61,274 nucleotides of DNA from positions 1 to 61,274 of the forward strand of contig CAMENP010000015.1 of the NCBI GenBank assembly GCA_945928575.1, read 5' to 3'. A program made the translations under genes and the position numbers. Shown here in pieces: positions 27,377 through 35,689 of this stretch (the first letter of the stretch is position 1; every line of letters begins with the position of its first letter). The notes under the pieces are model-generated. The model did no database searches. It saw nothing but the letters and a program-made list of their open reading frames with translations, and had not been told where the DNA came from. Source of the DNA: an uncultured Butyrivibrio sp. Lineage in GTDB: Bacteria > Bacillota > Clostridia > Lachnospirales > Lachnospiraceae.

Positions 27377-28476
27377 TGCTCCTCCTTCTTACGTACGATA
27401 ATTGCCGTCGGTACTCCGCGTGCGCCATATACCGAAGATATTTTATTACGGATCTCGCCGTCATAATAAAGCACTGTTGAGCCACCACCATCAAGATTAG
27501 CCGCATTAACAGCGCCAAAATCCATCATTTCGTTAATGAGATCGTTCATCGACGCTCCGAGACTGTGTGCCTGTCTTCCGTCTATAATAAGGAGCAGCAC
27601 TGCTCCGTCCGCACGCTGTCCGATTGCGGTTCTCGGATTCAGTCCTCCTCCCATTCCGCTTACTTCAAGCGGCGTGCCGTTAAGGATCAGAAACGGGCCG
27701 AACGATACCGCGTCCCTTATTCCTCTGTCCACGGCCTGCTGTCCTGTCATGTTACCTATTACAAATACATTATTATTATCAAATCCTATAAGATCATAAC
27801 TTTCCGTCAGGCTGCCATATCTTAACGTTCCTTCAGACATGACAATTCCACGCGGCGTGCCACCGTCCCCCACACCGCCTATATCTTCAAATCCACCGGC
27901 ATTTGTAGCCAGTACAGCACCGTATTTATCACATATAGCCGGCACGTTAATTCCCGCCTCGCCGTTATAATCCCCCGAAACTCCGACCATTACTCTCGAC
28001 GGGTCATTGATGACGATCATGGTTCCCGAATACGTTGCGCCCGTCACTTCATAAAGGAACACACCATCCATTTCTTTGTACGGTTTTCTCTCTCCGTCAT
28101 CTAAATCTTCCGGAATCATGCTGCCAGTATGATTCTGATTATTAAATTCTATAAGTTCCGTATCAGAAATCTCATCCGTTGTTCTGACGGTATTGGCAGC
28201 CTCTATTTTCTCGATAGTCGATTTGCTGACAACCATGTTGGCCAGAAAACCACCCATACTCGACTCCCTTACAGACATTACGAACAAATCCCTCGCGACC
28301 TTCGACGGACCATGTGTACATACCAACATAACCCCGTATATGCACACAATTGTCATTCCCAATGTAACCCCGAGCACAGCAAAAAAACGCCGTATCGCAA
28401 TCCCTGCTTTGCGAGCGGCGCTTTTCTTACCATTATTCTTCTTATTACTCTTCTTATCAGTATCTATTTCCTTCAT
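27373..28476 (-). CDS. Phosphodiester glycosidase (NAGPA/DUF2233) family protein, membrane anchored
   Basis: A 367-aa type II membrane protein: a lysine-rich cytosolic N-terminus, a helix at about residues 35-56 and an external NAGPA domain. Human NAGPA removes N-acetylglucosamine from a phosphodiester; bacterial members are thought to act on phosphoglycans or wall polymers. The domain is shown by EVTGATYSGTMIVINDPSRV, VLATNAGGFEDIGG, NPRTAIGQRADGAVLLLIIDGR and the terminal AVNAANLDGGGSTVLYYDGE. I prefer the ATG at 28476; a GTG at 28491 is also possible, and neither has a strong ribosome site. First gene of the seven-gene operon. Confidence 0.86.
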   Translation of the reverse strand: MKEIDTDKKSNKKNNGKKSAARKAGIAIRRFFAVLGVTLGMTIVCIYGVMLVCTHGPSKVARDLFVMSVRESSMGGFLANMVVSKSTIEKIEAANTVRTTDEISDTELIEFNNQNHTGSMIPEDLDDGERKPYKEMDGVFLYEVTGATYSGTMIVINDPSRVMVGVSGDYNGEAGINVPAICDKYGAVLATNAGGFEDIGGVGDGGTPRGIVMSEGTLRYGSLTESYDLIGFDNNNVFVIGNMTGQQAVDRGIRDAVSFGPFLILNGTPLEVSGMGGGLNPRTAIGQRADGAVLLLIIDGRQAHSLGASMNDLINEMMDFGAVNAANLDGGGSTVLYYDGEIRNKISSVYGARGVPTAIIVRKKEEQ

Positions 28477-28514
28477 CGTATGTATGCGCACCCACTGACA
28501 TATTTGTTAGAAAC

Positions 28515-28543
28515 ATTGTATCAAAAGACGCAATTAAATACAA
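28515..28543 (-). promoter_or_regulatory. Promoter of the phosphodiester glycosidase-GH36-ABC operon
   Basis: Minus-strand TTGTAT (28538-28543), 17 bases, then TACAAT (28515-28520). The start would be near 28508, about 32 bases before the chosen ATG. It is divergent from the histidine kinase gene, whose own promoter is unclear (TATACT at 28601-28606 without a good -35). Confidence 0.6.
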
Positions 28544-28636
28544 GAATTTTATTTTTGCAAAATTATTCAAACTTTTTGTTCCATTATGCTTAACTTATGT
28601 TATACTTGATTTATATCATACATCAAAGGAGCGCTT

Positions 28637-30505
28637 ATGTGGCATATTGAAACTGACATTTTTGCTCTGGCTGTCTTTGTTATAATGCTTATACGGTATC
28701 ATCTGTACCGCAAGCAGAACAGTGACATACAGACCTGGGTATTCTACTTCGTTCTTGTCTTCAGCACCATATCCAACATTATCGATATTGTGTCGTCTGC
28801 AGCAATGAACTTCGCAACGAACTGGTGGCTATACCAGATTACTATGACTGTTTACGTTATGAGTATGCCTTTAGTCGCCGCCATCTGGGTATGTTATGCA
28901 TATATAACAATTCATAAAAACGACCCGGTTAAGAAAATTAAACGTAATCTTACATGGATCATAATTCCTTATATTATCTATGCTCTGGTGGCTGCAAGTA
29001 ATCCGTTTACTGGTCTTTTCTTTCACCTCACTAATAATATTGAATACTCACGCGGAATCCTGTTTATGCCTGTCGGTGTAGGCTCTATTATGGTTTATTC
29101 TGCGGTTGGTCTTATTATTGTATTAGTACATTGCCGCCAGATAAAGCCGACAATCAATGCATTGTTACTTATGACATTCTTCATCACAACAGCTGTTTTC
29201 ATCTGGGTACAGCTGGCTAATCCCGGATGGCTGATCATAAATGCAAGCTATGCTGTCGTATATATCTGGTGCGATATCACCATCGAAGAACAGCGCCGGC
29301 AGAAATTATATAAAGAAATACAGCAAAAAAACACCGAACTGGAAGCTGCCGTTACCAAAGCAGAGGCTGCCACCCAGGCCAAAACAGAATTTTTGTCCCG
29401 CATGAGTCACGACATAAGAACTCCGATGAACGCAATTATCGGACTTACACATCTTGCCAAGGACGAGAATGATGTCAGAATTATCCATGATTATCTGTAC
29501 AACATCGAGAGTGCCAGCGATTTTCTGCTTGGCCTTATTAATGATATTCTTGATATGAGTAAGATCGAAAACGGGGATCTCAAACTCAAAGAGGAAACTT
29601 TTACGCGTGATGAATTCGTGAATTCCATAACAACAGTAATAAAACCACTGATGGATAAACGAGGCATTAATTTCATATTTACGATAAACAGTTCATATGA
29701 CTGTATTAAAACCGATAAATTAAGATTTAATCAGATTTTCTTCAATTTGCTGTCCAATGCTTCCAAATTCACACCGGCCGGTGGTACTGTGGAATTTATC
29801 ACACAGGATATGCCGGAGCATGACGGTCTGGTCGGATTAAAATTTATCGTGCGTGATACCGGAGTCGGTATGAGTCCTGAATTCATTCCGCATATGTATG
29901 AAGCCTTCTCCCAGGAGCACTCATCACTAAGCGATAATAAAGCACCCGGAACCGGACTTGGCCTCCCTATAGTAAAAAGCCTTGTTGATGCTATGGGTGG
30001 TACTATTTCTGTTAAGAGCGAACTAAATAAGGGAACGGAATTTACAATTAATCTGTCATTTTCTCCGGCCGACCCCGAAAGTACCGTTGTCAAACCTGAC
30101 AGTGTAAACCGTAAGAATCTTAAAGGCGCACATATTCTCCTCGTTGAGGATAACGAAATCAATGTCTATGTGGCAAGGATCATTCTTGAAAGAGTGGAAT
30201 GCGACATTACCGTAGCAATTAACGGTCAAGAGGCTCTTGATGTATTCAATGATTCCAAGCCGGGGTATTTCGACGCCATTCTTATGGATGTCCGTATGCC
30301 CGTAATGGACGGAATTACCGCCACAGAACACATTCGTGCCCTTAAACGGCCGGATGCCGCTACGGTTCCGATAATTGCAATGACTGCAGATGCATTTGAA
30401 GAAGAACAAAAAAGAACACTGGCAGCAGGAATGAATTATCATCTGTCCAAACCGATAGATCCGTCGCTCCTCTACCATGTGCTCTCTACTTATCTTATAA
30501 ACTAA
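28637..30505 (+). CDS. Hybrid sensor histidine kinase/response regulator
   Basis: A 622-aa membrane kinase. Six or seven N-terminal helices (residues 5-210) with almost no external loops suggest sensing within the membrane or of a small hydrophobic signal. A coiled coil (about 215-250) leads to the HisKA domain with H-box SRMSHDIRTPMNAI (His258), an HATPase domain with N box FNLLSNASKF (about 369-378), VRDTGVGM and GTGLGLPIV, and a receiver domain with DN at 505-506 and phospho-acceptor Asp551 in LMDVRMPVMDG. No separate response regulator or output domain is nearby, so the phosphate is probably relayed elsewhere. AAAGGAG lies five bases before the ATG. Its stop overlaps the convergent MATE gene. 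Confidence 0.93.
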   Translation: MWHIETDIFALAVFVIMLIRYHLYRKQNSDIQTWVFYFVLVFSTISNIIDIVSSAAMNFATNWWLYQITMTVYVMSMPLVAAIWVCYAYITIHKNDPVKKIKRNLTWIIIPYIIYALVAASNPFTGLFFHLTNNIEYSRGILFMPVGVGSIMVYSAVGLIIVLVHCRQIKPTINALLLMTFFITTAVFIWVQLANPGWLIINASYAVVYIWCDITIEEQRRQKLYKEIQQKNTELEAAVTKAEAATQAKTEFLSRMSHDIRTPMNAIIGLTHLAKDENDVRIIHDYLYNIESASDFLLGLINDILDMSKIENGDLKLKEETFTRDEFVNSITTVIKPLMDKRGINFIFTINSSYDCIKTDKLRFNQIFFNLLSNASKFTPAGGTVEFITQDMPEHDGLVGLKFIVRDTGVGMSPEFIPHMYEAFSQEHSSLSDNKAPGTGLGLPIVKSLVDAMGGTISVKSELNKGTEFTINLSFSPADPESTVVKPDSVNRKNLKGAHILLVEDNEINVYVARIILERVECDITVAINGQEALDVFNDSKPGYFDAILMDVRMPVMDGITATEHIRALKRPDAATVPIIAMTADAFEEEQKRTLAAGMNYHLSKPIDPSLLYHVLSTYLIN

Positions 30506-31851
30506 TTTGCAATATGTCTGAACTTTCTTGTGTATATCATATACGTTACGAATATTGCAAGACCCGTGAACACCCATGAGGCCACATATACATTCATCAA
30601 CATATCATATGTCGGCACTGCCTTAAATACTGTTGCCATCCATATCAGTCTGAACACCACTGTTCCGATAATTGTGATTATGGATGGCGCCAGTGATTTT
30701 CCCATTCCTCTGAGCGCTGAGCTTCCGACTTCATATGTAGCGGTTAATCCTTCCAGCGCGCACACATGCTCCATTCTGATAACCGCATACTCTGCTATCG
30801 CGCTGCTTGGTGTGTATATTCTTACGAAGAAATCCTTTCCGATAATAAATATTACACTCAGAACTTCAGTAAAAACTATACCAAACGCCATACACATCCA
30901 GAATATTTTTCTGCACCGCTTGTAATTTCCGGCTCCGTAATTCTGGCTTGTAAAAGTAACCGCAGCCTGCGCAAACGCAGCCGCAATATCATATGTGAAA
31001 TATTCAAAATTCAAAGCAAGCGAAGATCCTGCAATTGCATTTTCCCCAAACGAATTGATACCGCTTTGTATAAACACATTGGAGATTGAAAAAATAGCAC
31101 CCTGTATTCCCGCAGGAATTCCGATTGCCAGAACTCTTTTAAGCTCGCTTCCCTTTATATGTAAATCTTTAAAACGGAACCTAAATTCATCATCTTTACG
31201 GTACAGATGGATAACCGCCATTGCAGCACTCAATATATTGGAAATCAATGTGGCGATGGCAACTCCCTCAACGCCCATTCCGACTACCTTTACGAGGAAT
31301 ACATTCAATACGACATTGACCACTCCCGATATAAAAAGATAAATCATCGGGCGTCTGGAATCACCGTAACTTCTTATAATGGCCGAACTGAAGTTATAAA
31401 TCACCATAAAAGGTATACTTAAGAAATATATTCTTATATATAGAAGCGCCATATCCATAACACTTTCAGGCGTTCCCGATACCTCCAGTATGATTCTCGC
31501 AGTAGACATTCCTATCACTGTAAGTATTATTCCGAGCACCACTCCGAAACACATAATTGTATGAAGCGTGCTGTTTATCTCATCACGTCTCTTCTGTCCT
31601 ATAAGATTGGCCATGACTGCATTGGGTCCGACTGACAGCCCGACTATCAGATTGACAAAAATACCTACCAATGCCACGCAGCTTCCGACAGCTGCCAATG
31701 CATCATCACCGGCAAATCTTCCTACTACGGCAACATCAGCTGAATTGAACAACTGCTGCAATATACTGCTTAATGCTAACGGAATGGCAAAAATAATAAG
31801 TTTTCCTGCCAGCCCGCCATTCAACATGTCCATTTCTTTACTTTTTTTCAT
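30502..31851 (-). CDS. MATE family efflux transporter (second)
   Basis: A 449-aa twelve-helix MATE/NorM-type exporter. The NGGLAGKLIIFAIPLALSSILQQLFNSADVAVVGRFAG N-terminal half is typical of the clostridial DinF/NorM subgroup (PLALSSILQQLFNSADVAVV). It is the third gene of a unit with an arginase-fold enzyme and YbaK; its start overlaps the ybaK stop (ATGA). The 3' end overlaps the convergent kinase gene by four bases with no terminator between them, so 3' antisense pairing of the two mRNAs is possible. Confidence 0.92.
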   Translation of the reverse strand: MKKSKEMDMLNGGLAGKLIIFAIPLALSSILQQLFNSADVAVVGRFAGDDALAAVGSCVALVGIFVNLIVGLSVGPNAVMANLIGQKRRDEINSTLHTIMCFGVVLGIILTVIGMSTARIILEVSGTPESVMDMALLYIRIYFLSIPFMVIYNFSSAIIRSYGDSRRPMIYLFISGVVNVVLNVFLVKVVGMGVEGVAIATLISNILSAAMAVIHLYRKDDEFRFRFKDLHIKGSELKRVLAIGIPAGIQGAIFSISNVFIQSGINSFGENAIAGSSLALNFEYFTYDIAAAFAQAAVTFTSQNYGAGNYKRCRKIFWMCMAFGIVFTEVLSVIFIIGKDFFVRIYTPSSAIAEYAVIRMEHVCALEGLTATYEVGSSALRGMGKSLAPSIITIIGTVVFRLIWMATVFKAVPTYDMLMNVYVASWVFTGLAIFVTYMIYTRKFRHIAN

Positions 31852-32330
31852 GACATCTCCTGTTCGTCCTTACATACATCAACCCATCCTGCGGCCCCCG
31901 CCACAGCTTCAAGTTCAGGTATTGTCAGTCTGACGGCACTATGGTCGTCTCCTGCCGCAGGATATATTGTATCGTACCTCTTAAGACTCTCATCAAGATA
32001 CACATCAATACCGTCATTAATTCCAAACGGGCATACACCACCCGGTGCATGTCCGATAATATTCTCAACTTCCTCAAACGGTATCATCTTGGCCTTGGTG
32101 TGAAAATAATCCTTGTATTTCCTGTTGTCAATTCTGGCCGTTCCTTCGGTCAGAATAAGAACAGCTTTATCGCCCTGTATAAAAGACATTGTCTTGGCAA
32201 TCATTCCCGGTTTGACTCCAAGGGCCTCTGCCGCCTCCGTAACGGTTGCCGTTGAATGTTCCAATATAATTATGTGATCTGCATAACCTTTTTCCTCAAG
32301 ATAATTTGTTGCTTTTGTTAATGACATCAT
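31848..32330 (-). CDS. YbaK/EbsC family aminoacyl-tRNA deacylase-like protein
   Basis: A 160-aa protein of the YbaK/ProX fold, which hydrolyses mischarged tRNA such as Cys- or Ala-tRNA(Pro). Conserved parts: TVTEAAEALGVKPGMIAKTMSF with the catalytic-region Lys, LTEGTARIDNRKYKDYF, and the substrate loop HAPGGVCPFGI. Complete length. AAGGA precedes a pair of ATG codons; the arginase-fold gene ends two bases upstream. The exact charged tRNA target cannot be inferred. Confidence 0.9.
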   Translation of the reverse strand: MMSLTKATNYLEEKGYADHIIILEHSTATVTEAAEALGVKPGMIAKTMSFIQGDKAVLILTEGTARIDNRKYKDYFHTKAKMIPFEEVENIIGHAPGGVCPFGINDGIDVYLDESLKRYDTIYPAAGDDHSAVRLTIPELEAVAGAAGWVDVCKDEQEMS

Positions 32331-32332
32331 GT

Positions 32333-33109
32333 TTATCCTTCCTTGTGTACCATGCGTGTATTAATATAATGTGTAAGAAAATCGAATAACTTCTTGTTCG
32401 TGCCGGCATTTACCGATTCAGCCTCACAGTATTCCGGCAGCGGTATTCCCGGATCGCATTCGCCGCATATATCTATGCCGATTATTCTGTCATTCTGCAT
32501 AAAATATGATAATATTTTTTCCATCACCGGCAGGCTCATCATACCCTGGCTCCAGTTCGTCTCGGAATATTTTAAATCAAGCACATCTTTATCAATCGAT
32601 ATATATACCGGCAGATTGCTTACAATACCGGCAATCTTATCCTTATCTTCGCCGGACTTTATCTCTTCCGCGGAGAAAGTCAGAAGCTTCCCACGCCCGT
32701 TCCGATAATAGATCTGCTCTATATCCTCATCCGGAGGACCGATTAATACCAGCTGCTTCAGATGCGGGTTATTTTCAAGAGCTTGCCCGGCCCAGTCACC
32801 GCAGCTTGTCATATTTTCAATCATAGGCCTCTGCATATCCGTATGATGGTCAAATACTACCAGGACAAAATTCTCATCAATTCTGTCCGTAATTATCCCT
32901 GTGACGTAATGATAATTACCTGAATCGAGAAAATGTATTCCGTTAATTCCATAAGGCTTAATCCTTGCCCAGATTTCATCTGCGGCATGCCCGGAACAAT
33001 ATAAGTCACACTCTGTGATATCAGAGCAATCGATCCAGTGTATTTTATTTCTATCCGGTATTCTCTCATCACAATAGACATGCGAAAAATCCAAAATCAA
33101 ATTATTCAT
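32333..33109 (-). CDS. Arginase/agmatinase-fold family protein
   Basis: A 258-aa protein of the ureohydrolase fold. Two metal-binding motifs are recognisable: FDHHTDMQ (like the SxDxHxD arginase motif but with DHHTD) and ISIDKDVLD, with a third acidic site in GIDICGECDPGIP. The spacing and the divergent motifs fit arginase-like or UPF0489-type proteins, so the substrate may not be arginine. ATG at 33109 follows GGAG at eight bases; an upstream in-frame ATG overlaps that ribosome site. First gene of an arginase-ybaK-MATE operon from its own promoter. Confidence 0.85.
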   Translation of the reverse strand: MNNLILDFSHVYCDERIPDRNKIHWIDCSDITECDLYCSGHAADEIWARIKPYGINGIHFLDSGNYHYVTGIITDRIDENFVLVVFDHHTDMQRPMIENMTSCGDWAGQALENNPHLKQLVLIGPPDEDIEQIYYRNGRGKLLTFSAEEIKSGEDKDKIAGIVSNLPVYISIDKDVLDLKYSETNWSQGMMSLPVMEKILSYFMQNDRIIGIDICGECDPGIPLPEYCEAESVNAGTNKKLFDFLTHYINTRMVHKEG

Positions 33110-33147
33110 CCGGATTTCTCCATTCATCAAATATATTTTTTATACTC

Positions 33148-33176
33148 ATTTTAATGTGAAATTAATGAGATATCAA
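33148..33176 (-). promoter_or_regulatory. Promoter of the arginase-fold/ybaK/MATE operon
   Basis: Minus-strand TTGATA (33171-33176), 17 bases, then TAAAAT (33148-33153). Start near 33141, leader about 32 bases. The -35 box begins two bases from a large hairpin (33179-33223). Confidence 0.6.
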
Positions 33177-33178
33177 TA

Positions 33179-33223
33179 CCGGCCTGCAATCGTCAGATAA
33201 CGATATCTGACATTTGCGGCCGG
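33179..33223. other. Large hairpin between the Rpn nuclease and arginase-fold genes
   Basis: CCGGCC (33179-33184), GCAA (33186-33189) and GTCAGATA (33192-33199) pair with TATCTGAC (33204-33211), TTGC (33214-33217) and GGCCGG (33218-33223): 18 pairs, a one-base bulge, a 2x2 internal loop and a tetraloop ACGA. No T tract follows on either strand. It lies after the Rpn gene stop and just before the next promoter, so it may end or stabilise the upstream mRNA, or be a protein-binding or REP-like element. Confidence 0.6.
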
Positions 33224-33243
33224 CACATCAACAATATTCAGTT

Positions 33244-34029
33244 TTAATTAGACTCTTCCAGGAATCTTCTCTTACCTTCTTCAAATTCAGCAGGATAGAG
33301 TTTTCGGACTTCATCTTCATCATTTTTAAGACGAAGCATATTGATTACTGCCTTAGTTTTTTCTTCATTTGATGCTTCGTTTACAGCCTCAGCAATCATA
33401 TTTTCCATTATTTCACACATGACTCTTTTTCCTCCTTCACTTGTTTTTAAGAATTTTACGCGATTGACTAATTTAGGGAAATGGGAATCATTCACTTCTT
33501 TCTGCATCATGCATCTCATGAGAGCAGAAATATTTGTTCCATCATTTACCGATGTATTAACAAATATTTCGTGAAATCCGTCGTCAACAAAAGTCCCTGT
33601 TTCTTTAATGACTTTTTCGATATGGTATATTGTTCTGCCGCCCTTAAGGAAATCAAATTCAGAAATGTAAATAACATAAACTTCCGGAATATTTCCAAAA
33701 CGGATTCCTATGTCAGTCTCTTTGGCCGTGATCACAGATGCATTATATCTTACTCTGCGTAAATGGTCATCATTGTTAGAACGCTGTACTTCTATATTGC
33801 ATAATGTGCCATTTCCTAATGTACACAATGCGTCCAGTCTTACTGAACGTCCATACAAGTTCCGTTCACTGCTCTGGACAGTAACATCCGAGACTGTCAA
33901 TAAATCATCTTCCATGATTGTCCGCAGCATTTCTTCACAAACCTCTTTGTCTTGTGCCAATACTTCAAAAAATACATCATCAATAGGGCGTAAATCTTTA
34001 ATTTTCTCAATTCTTTCTTCCAGTGTCAT
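33244..34029 (-). CDS. Rpn family / PD-(D/E)XK nuclease family transposase-like protein
   Basis: A 261-aa member of the Rpn/YhgA-like PD-(D/E)XK group (PF12784), annotated as transposase-like but in E. coli shown to be recombination-promoting nucleases. The nuclease core is visible as RSVRLDALCTLGNGTLCNIEVQRSN, with Asp and the E-x-Q motif, after the N-terminal LRPIDDVFFEVLAQDKEV. The C-terminal half is a charged helical tail (EEKTKAVINMLRLKNDEDE). AGAGAGGT precedes the ATG. It is isolated, with its own promoter and a leader of about 120 bases, and has no flanking inverted repeats or target duplication that I can see. Confidence 0.88.
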   Translation of the reverse strand: MTLEERIEKIKDLRPIDDVFFEVLAQDKEVCEEMLRTIMEDDLLTVSDVTVQSSERNLYGRSVRLDALCTLGNGTLCNIEVQRSNNDDHLRRVRYNASVITAKETDIGIRFGNIPEVYVIYISEFDFLKGGRTIYHIEKVIKETGTFVDDGFHEIFVNTSVNDGTNISALMRCMMQKEVNDSHFPKLVNRVKFLKTSEGGKRVMCEIMENMIAEAVNEASNEEKTKAVINMLRLKNDEDEVRKLYPAEFEEGKRRFLEESN

Positions 34030-34158
34030 ACCTCTCTGCCTCTCCTAATACAGTACGATTGAGGAAAGTCATAAGCCCCTTTATGCACACAATGGTATAA
34101 TTTACAGCACTAAATGTAACATCGCCCAAAACGAAAGAATCTCTGTACACTCAAATAC

Positions 34159-34188
34159 ATTATATCCCAGTTACTGCACGGTTTTCAA
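34159..34188 (-). promoter_or_regulatory. Promoter of the Rpn nuclease gene
   Basis: Minus-strand TTGAAA (34183-34188), 18 bases, then TATAAT (34159-34164). The start would be near 34152, about 120 bases before the ATG; the long leader holds no hairpin that I find convincing. Confidence 0.65.
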
Positions 34189-34201
34189 TACTTCTTTTAT
34201 T

Positions 34202-34816
34202 TTATTCACCCGATAAGCCATACATATGATCTTCTTCAGTTATTTTGCGAATAACCCGGCATGGATTTCCGGCTGCCAGACTATATGGTGGTATATCTCT
34301 TGTCACAACACTTCCTGCACCAATTACGCACCCTTCTCCTATGGTAACGCCGCCACAAACAACCACATTAGATGCCAGCCAGCAATTATCTTTTATGGTT
34401 ATTGGTTTCGCATACTCAAGATTATAAAAACTGCCATCTTCTCTTTTTCGTATATTACGTTCTTCAGGTAATAACGGATGCATAGGAGTTGCCAATGTAA
34501 CATTTGGACCAATCAATACGTTATCTCCTATATGTATTTCACCCACGTCTAAGCAGGTAAAATTAAAATTAGCAAAGCAGCTCTTTCCAAAGAACGTATT
34601 ACATCCATAATCAAAATAAACAGGTGCCTGCAAATACGGAAGCTCCTCTGTTTCCGACAATAATTCTCTCAATATCCTTGTTTGCTCTTCTGCGCAATCT
34701 TCATCCGTCAAATTATATTTTCTTGCTAATTTACGCGCATTCAGGCGTAATTGTTCCAATTCTTTATCTGATGAATCATATAACTCTCCACTTATCATTT
34801 TTTCTCTTTCAGTCAT
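34202..34816 (-). CDS. Sugar O-acetyltransferase (maltose/galactoside acetyltransferase family)
   Basis: A 204-aa hexapeptide-repeat acetyltransferase of the Maa/LacA type, which moves acetyl from acetyl-CoA to a sugar hydroxyl. N-terminal Mac domain: EREKMISGELYDSSDKELEQLR. The left-handed beta-helix contains PVYFDYGCNTFFGKSCFANF, IGDNVLIGPNVTLATPMHP with the catalytic His, and DNCWLASNVVVCGGVTIGEG. Start at 34816 because GGAGGT lies eight bases upstream, inside the end of the GH114 gene, which it overlaps by eight bases; a longer reading has no ribosome site. Last gene of the MATE-araC-GH114 unit. Confidence 0.93.
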   Translation of the reverse strand: MTEREKMISGELYDSSDKELEQLRLNARKLARKYNLTDEDCAEEQTRILRELLSETEELPYLQAPVYFDYGCNTFFGKSCFANFNFTCLDVGEIHIGDNVLIGPNVTLATPMHPLLPEERNIRKREDGSFYNLEYAKPITIKDNCWLASNVVVCGGVTIGEGCVIGAGSVVTRDIPPYSLAAGNPCRVIRKITEEDHMYGLSGE

Positions 34817-35672
34817 CTCTGCTAACCTCCAATTCAAGTGAATTTGAAATATAAAATCGGAAATCATGTTTTTTACAATACTCCTCTATTTTCTGAATCA
34901 GCTTACTGTCTGTTGTATATTCCAACAGATACACTTCTGCACCGTCTGCCTTACACGATTCCACATATTCGCAGAAATAATCTCTATCGTCCTTATTCTG
35001 CTCATAAAAGGTTCCCTTATCAAAATCAATACCGCTCCATACCGACTCCTGGTTCACACCGGTCATAATATCTTTAGCAGTCCCATAACGTTCCCTATAT
35101 TCCGTTACATAAACATCGCCGCCATTGATTATAACTTCTTTTCCGAGTGACATAACATCTTGCAGAATAACAGTAAGTCCATCAAATATACTTGCCGTGG
35201 TAGCATAATAATACACGTCACAATTATCAATGAAAAAACCATCAACACCTTTTTCATATAATTCACGGGCAAGGCTTCCTATAAACTTCTGCCAGTCCGG
35301 ACTGGATACATCCATCCATTTCTCTTCTTCCCAATTCTCATAATCACCGAGTGCCAGTTTCTCATAATCCGCATAATATTCCCTGAAATTCTCGATTGAG
35401 CCAATATTAAGGTAGGTATATACGGTTACTTCATTTTCATGCAGAATCCCGATATCTTTCCGGGTAAAATACTGTGCATCAATCACAATTGTATCATATT
35501 CTTTGAACCTTTCCAACGATGAGTCATCCGCATTCAGGAAAACTCCATAATCTTTTTTCTCTGGCTTTTTTGATTTATTATCTTTTATAAAAAATAAAAA
35601 TCCACCGATAATAAGCAAAAGGACAAACAATAAAACCAAAAGCGTTATTTTTCCGCGTGATGTTTTCAACAT
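34809..35672 (-). CDS. GH114-type (endo alpha-1,4 polygalactosaminidase-like) membrane-anchored protein
   Basis: A 287-aa protein with a single N-terminal helix (residues 9-28), so the rest is outside the cell. The TIM-barrel resembles the GH114/TM1410 group: TIVIDAQYFTRKDIGIL, VYTYLNIGSIENFREYY, then KGVDGFFIDNCDVYYYA with acidic residues at the usual catalytic strand, and KEVIINGGDVYVTEY. Characterised GH114 enzymes cut alpha-1,4-linked galactosamine polymers of exopolysaccharides. The substrate here is unknown. GGAGG precedes the ATG. It sits 17 bases after an AraC regulator and overlaps the acetyltransferase gene. Confidence 0.85.
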   Translation of the reverse strand: MLKTSRGKITLLVLLFVLLLIIGGFLFFIKDNKSKKPEKKDYGVFLNADDSSLERFKEYDTIVIDAQYFTRKDIGILHENEVTVYTYLNIGSIENFREYYADYEKLALGDYENWEEEKWMDVSSPDWQKFIGSLARELYEKGVDGFFIDNCDVYYYATTASIFDGLTVILQDVMSLGKEVIINGGDVYVTEYRERYGTAKDIMTGVNQESVWSGIDFDKGTFYEQNKDDRDYFCEYVESCKADGAEVYLLEYTTDSKLIQKIEEYCKKHDFRFYISNSLELEVSRDD

Positions 35673-35689
35673 CTGTTCATTTCCTCCGG

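Noticed and set aside
28476-28491. GTG at 28491 as the start of the phosphodiester glycosidase
   Set aside because: It would leave only about 17 bases of leader after the predicted transcription start and has no ribosome site; ATG 28476 is preferred but not certain.
33244-34029. Insertion sequence carrying a transposase
   Set aside because: The protein belongs to the PD-(D/E)XK Rpn-type group; no terminal inverted repeats or target-site duplication seen, and it has an independent promoter.
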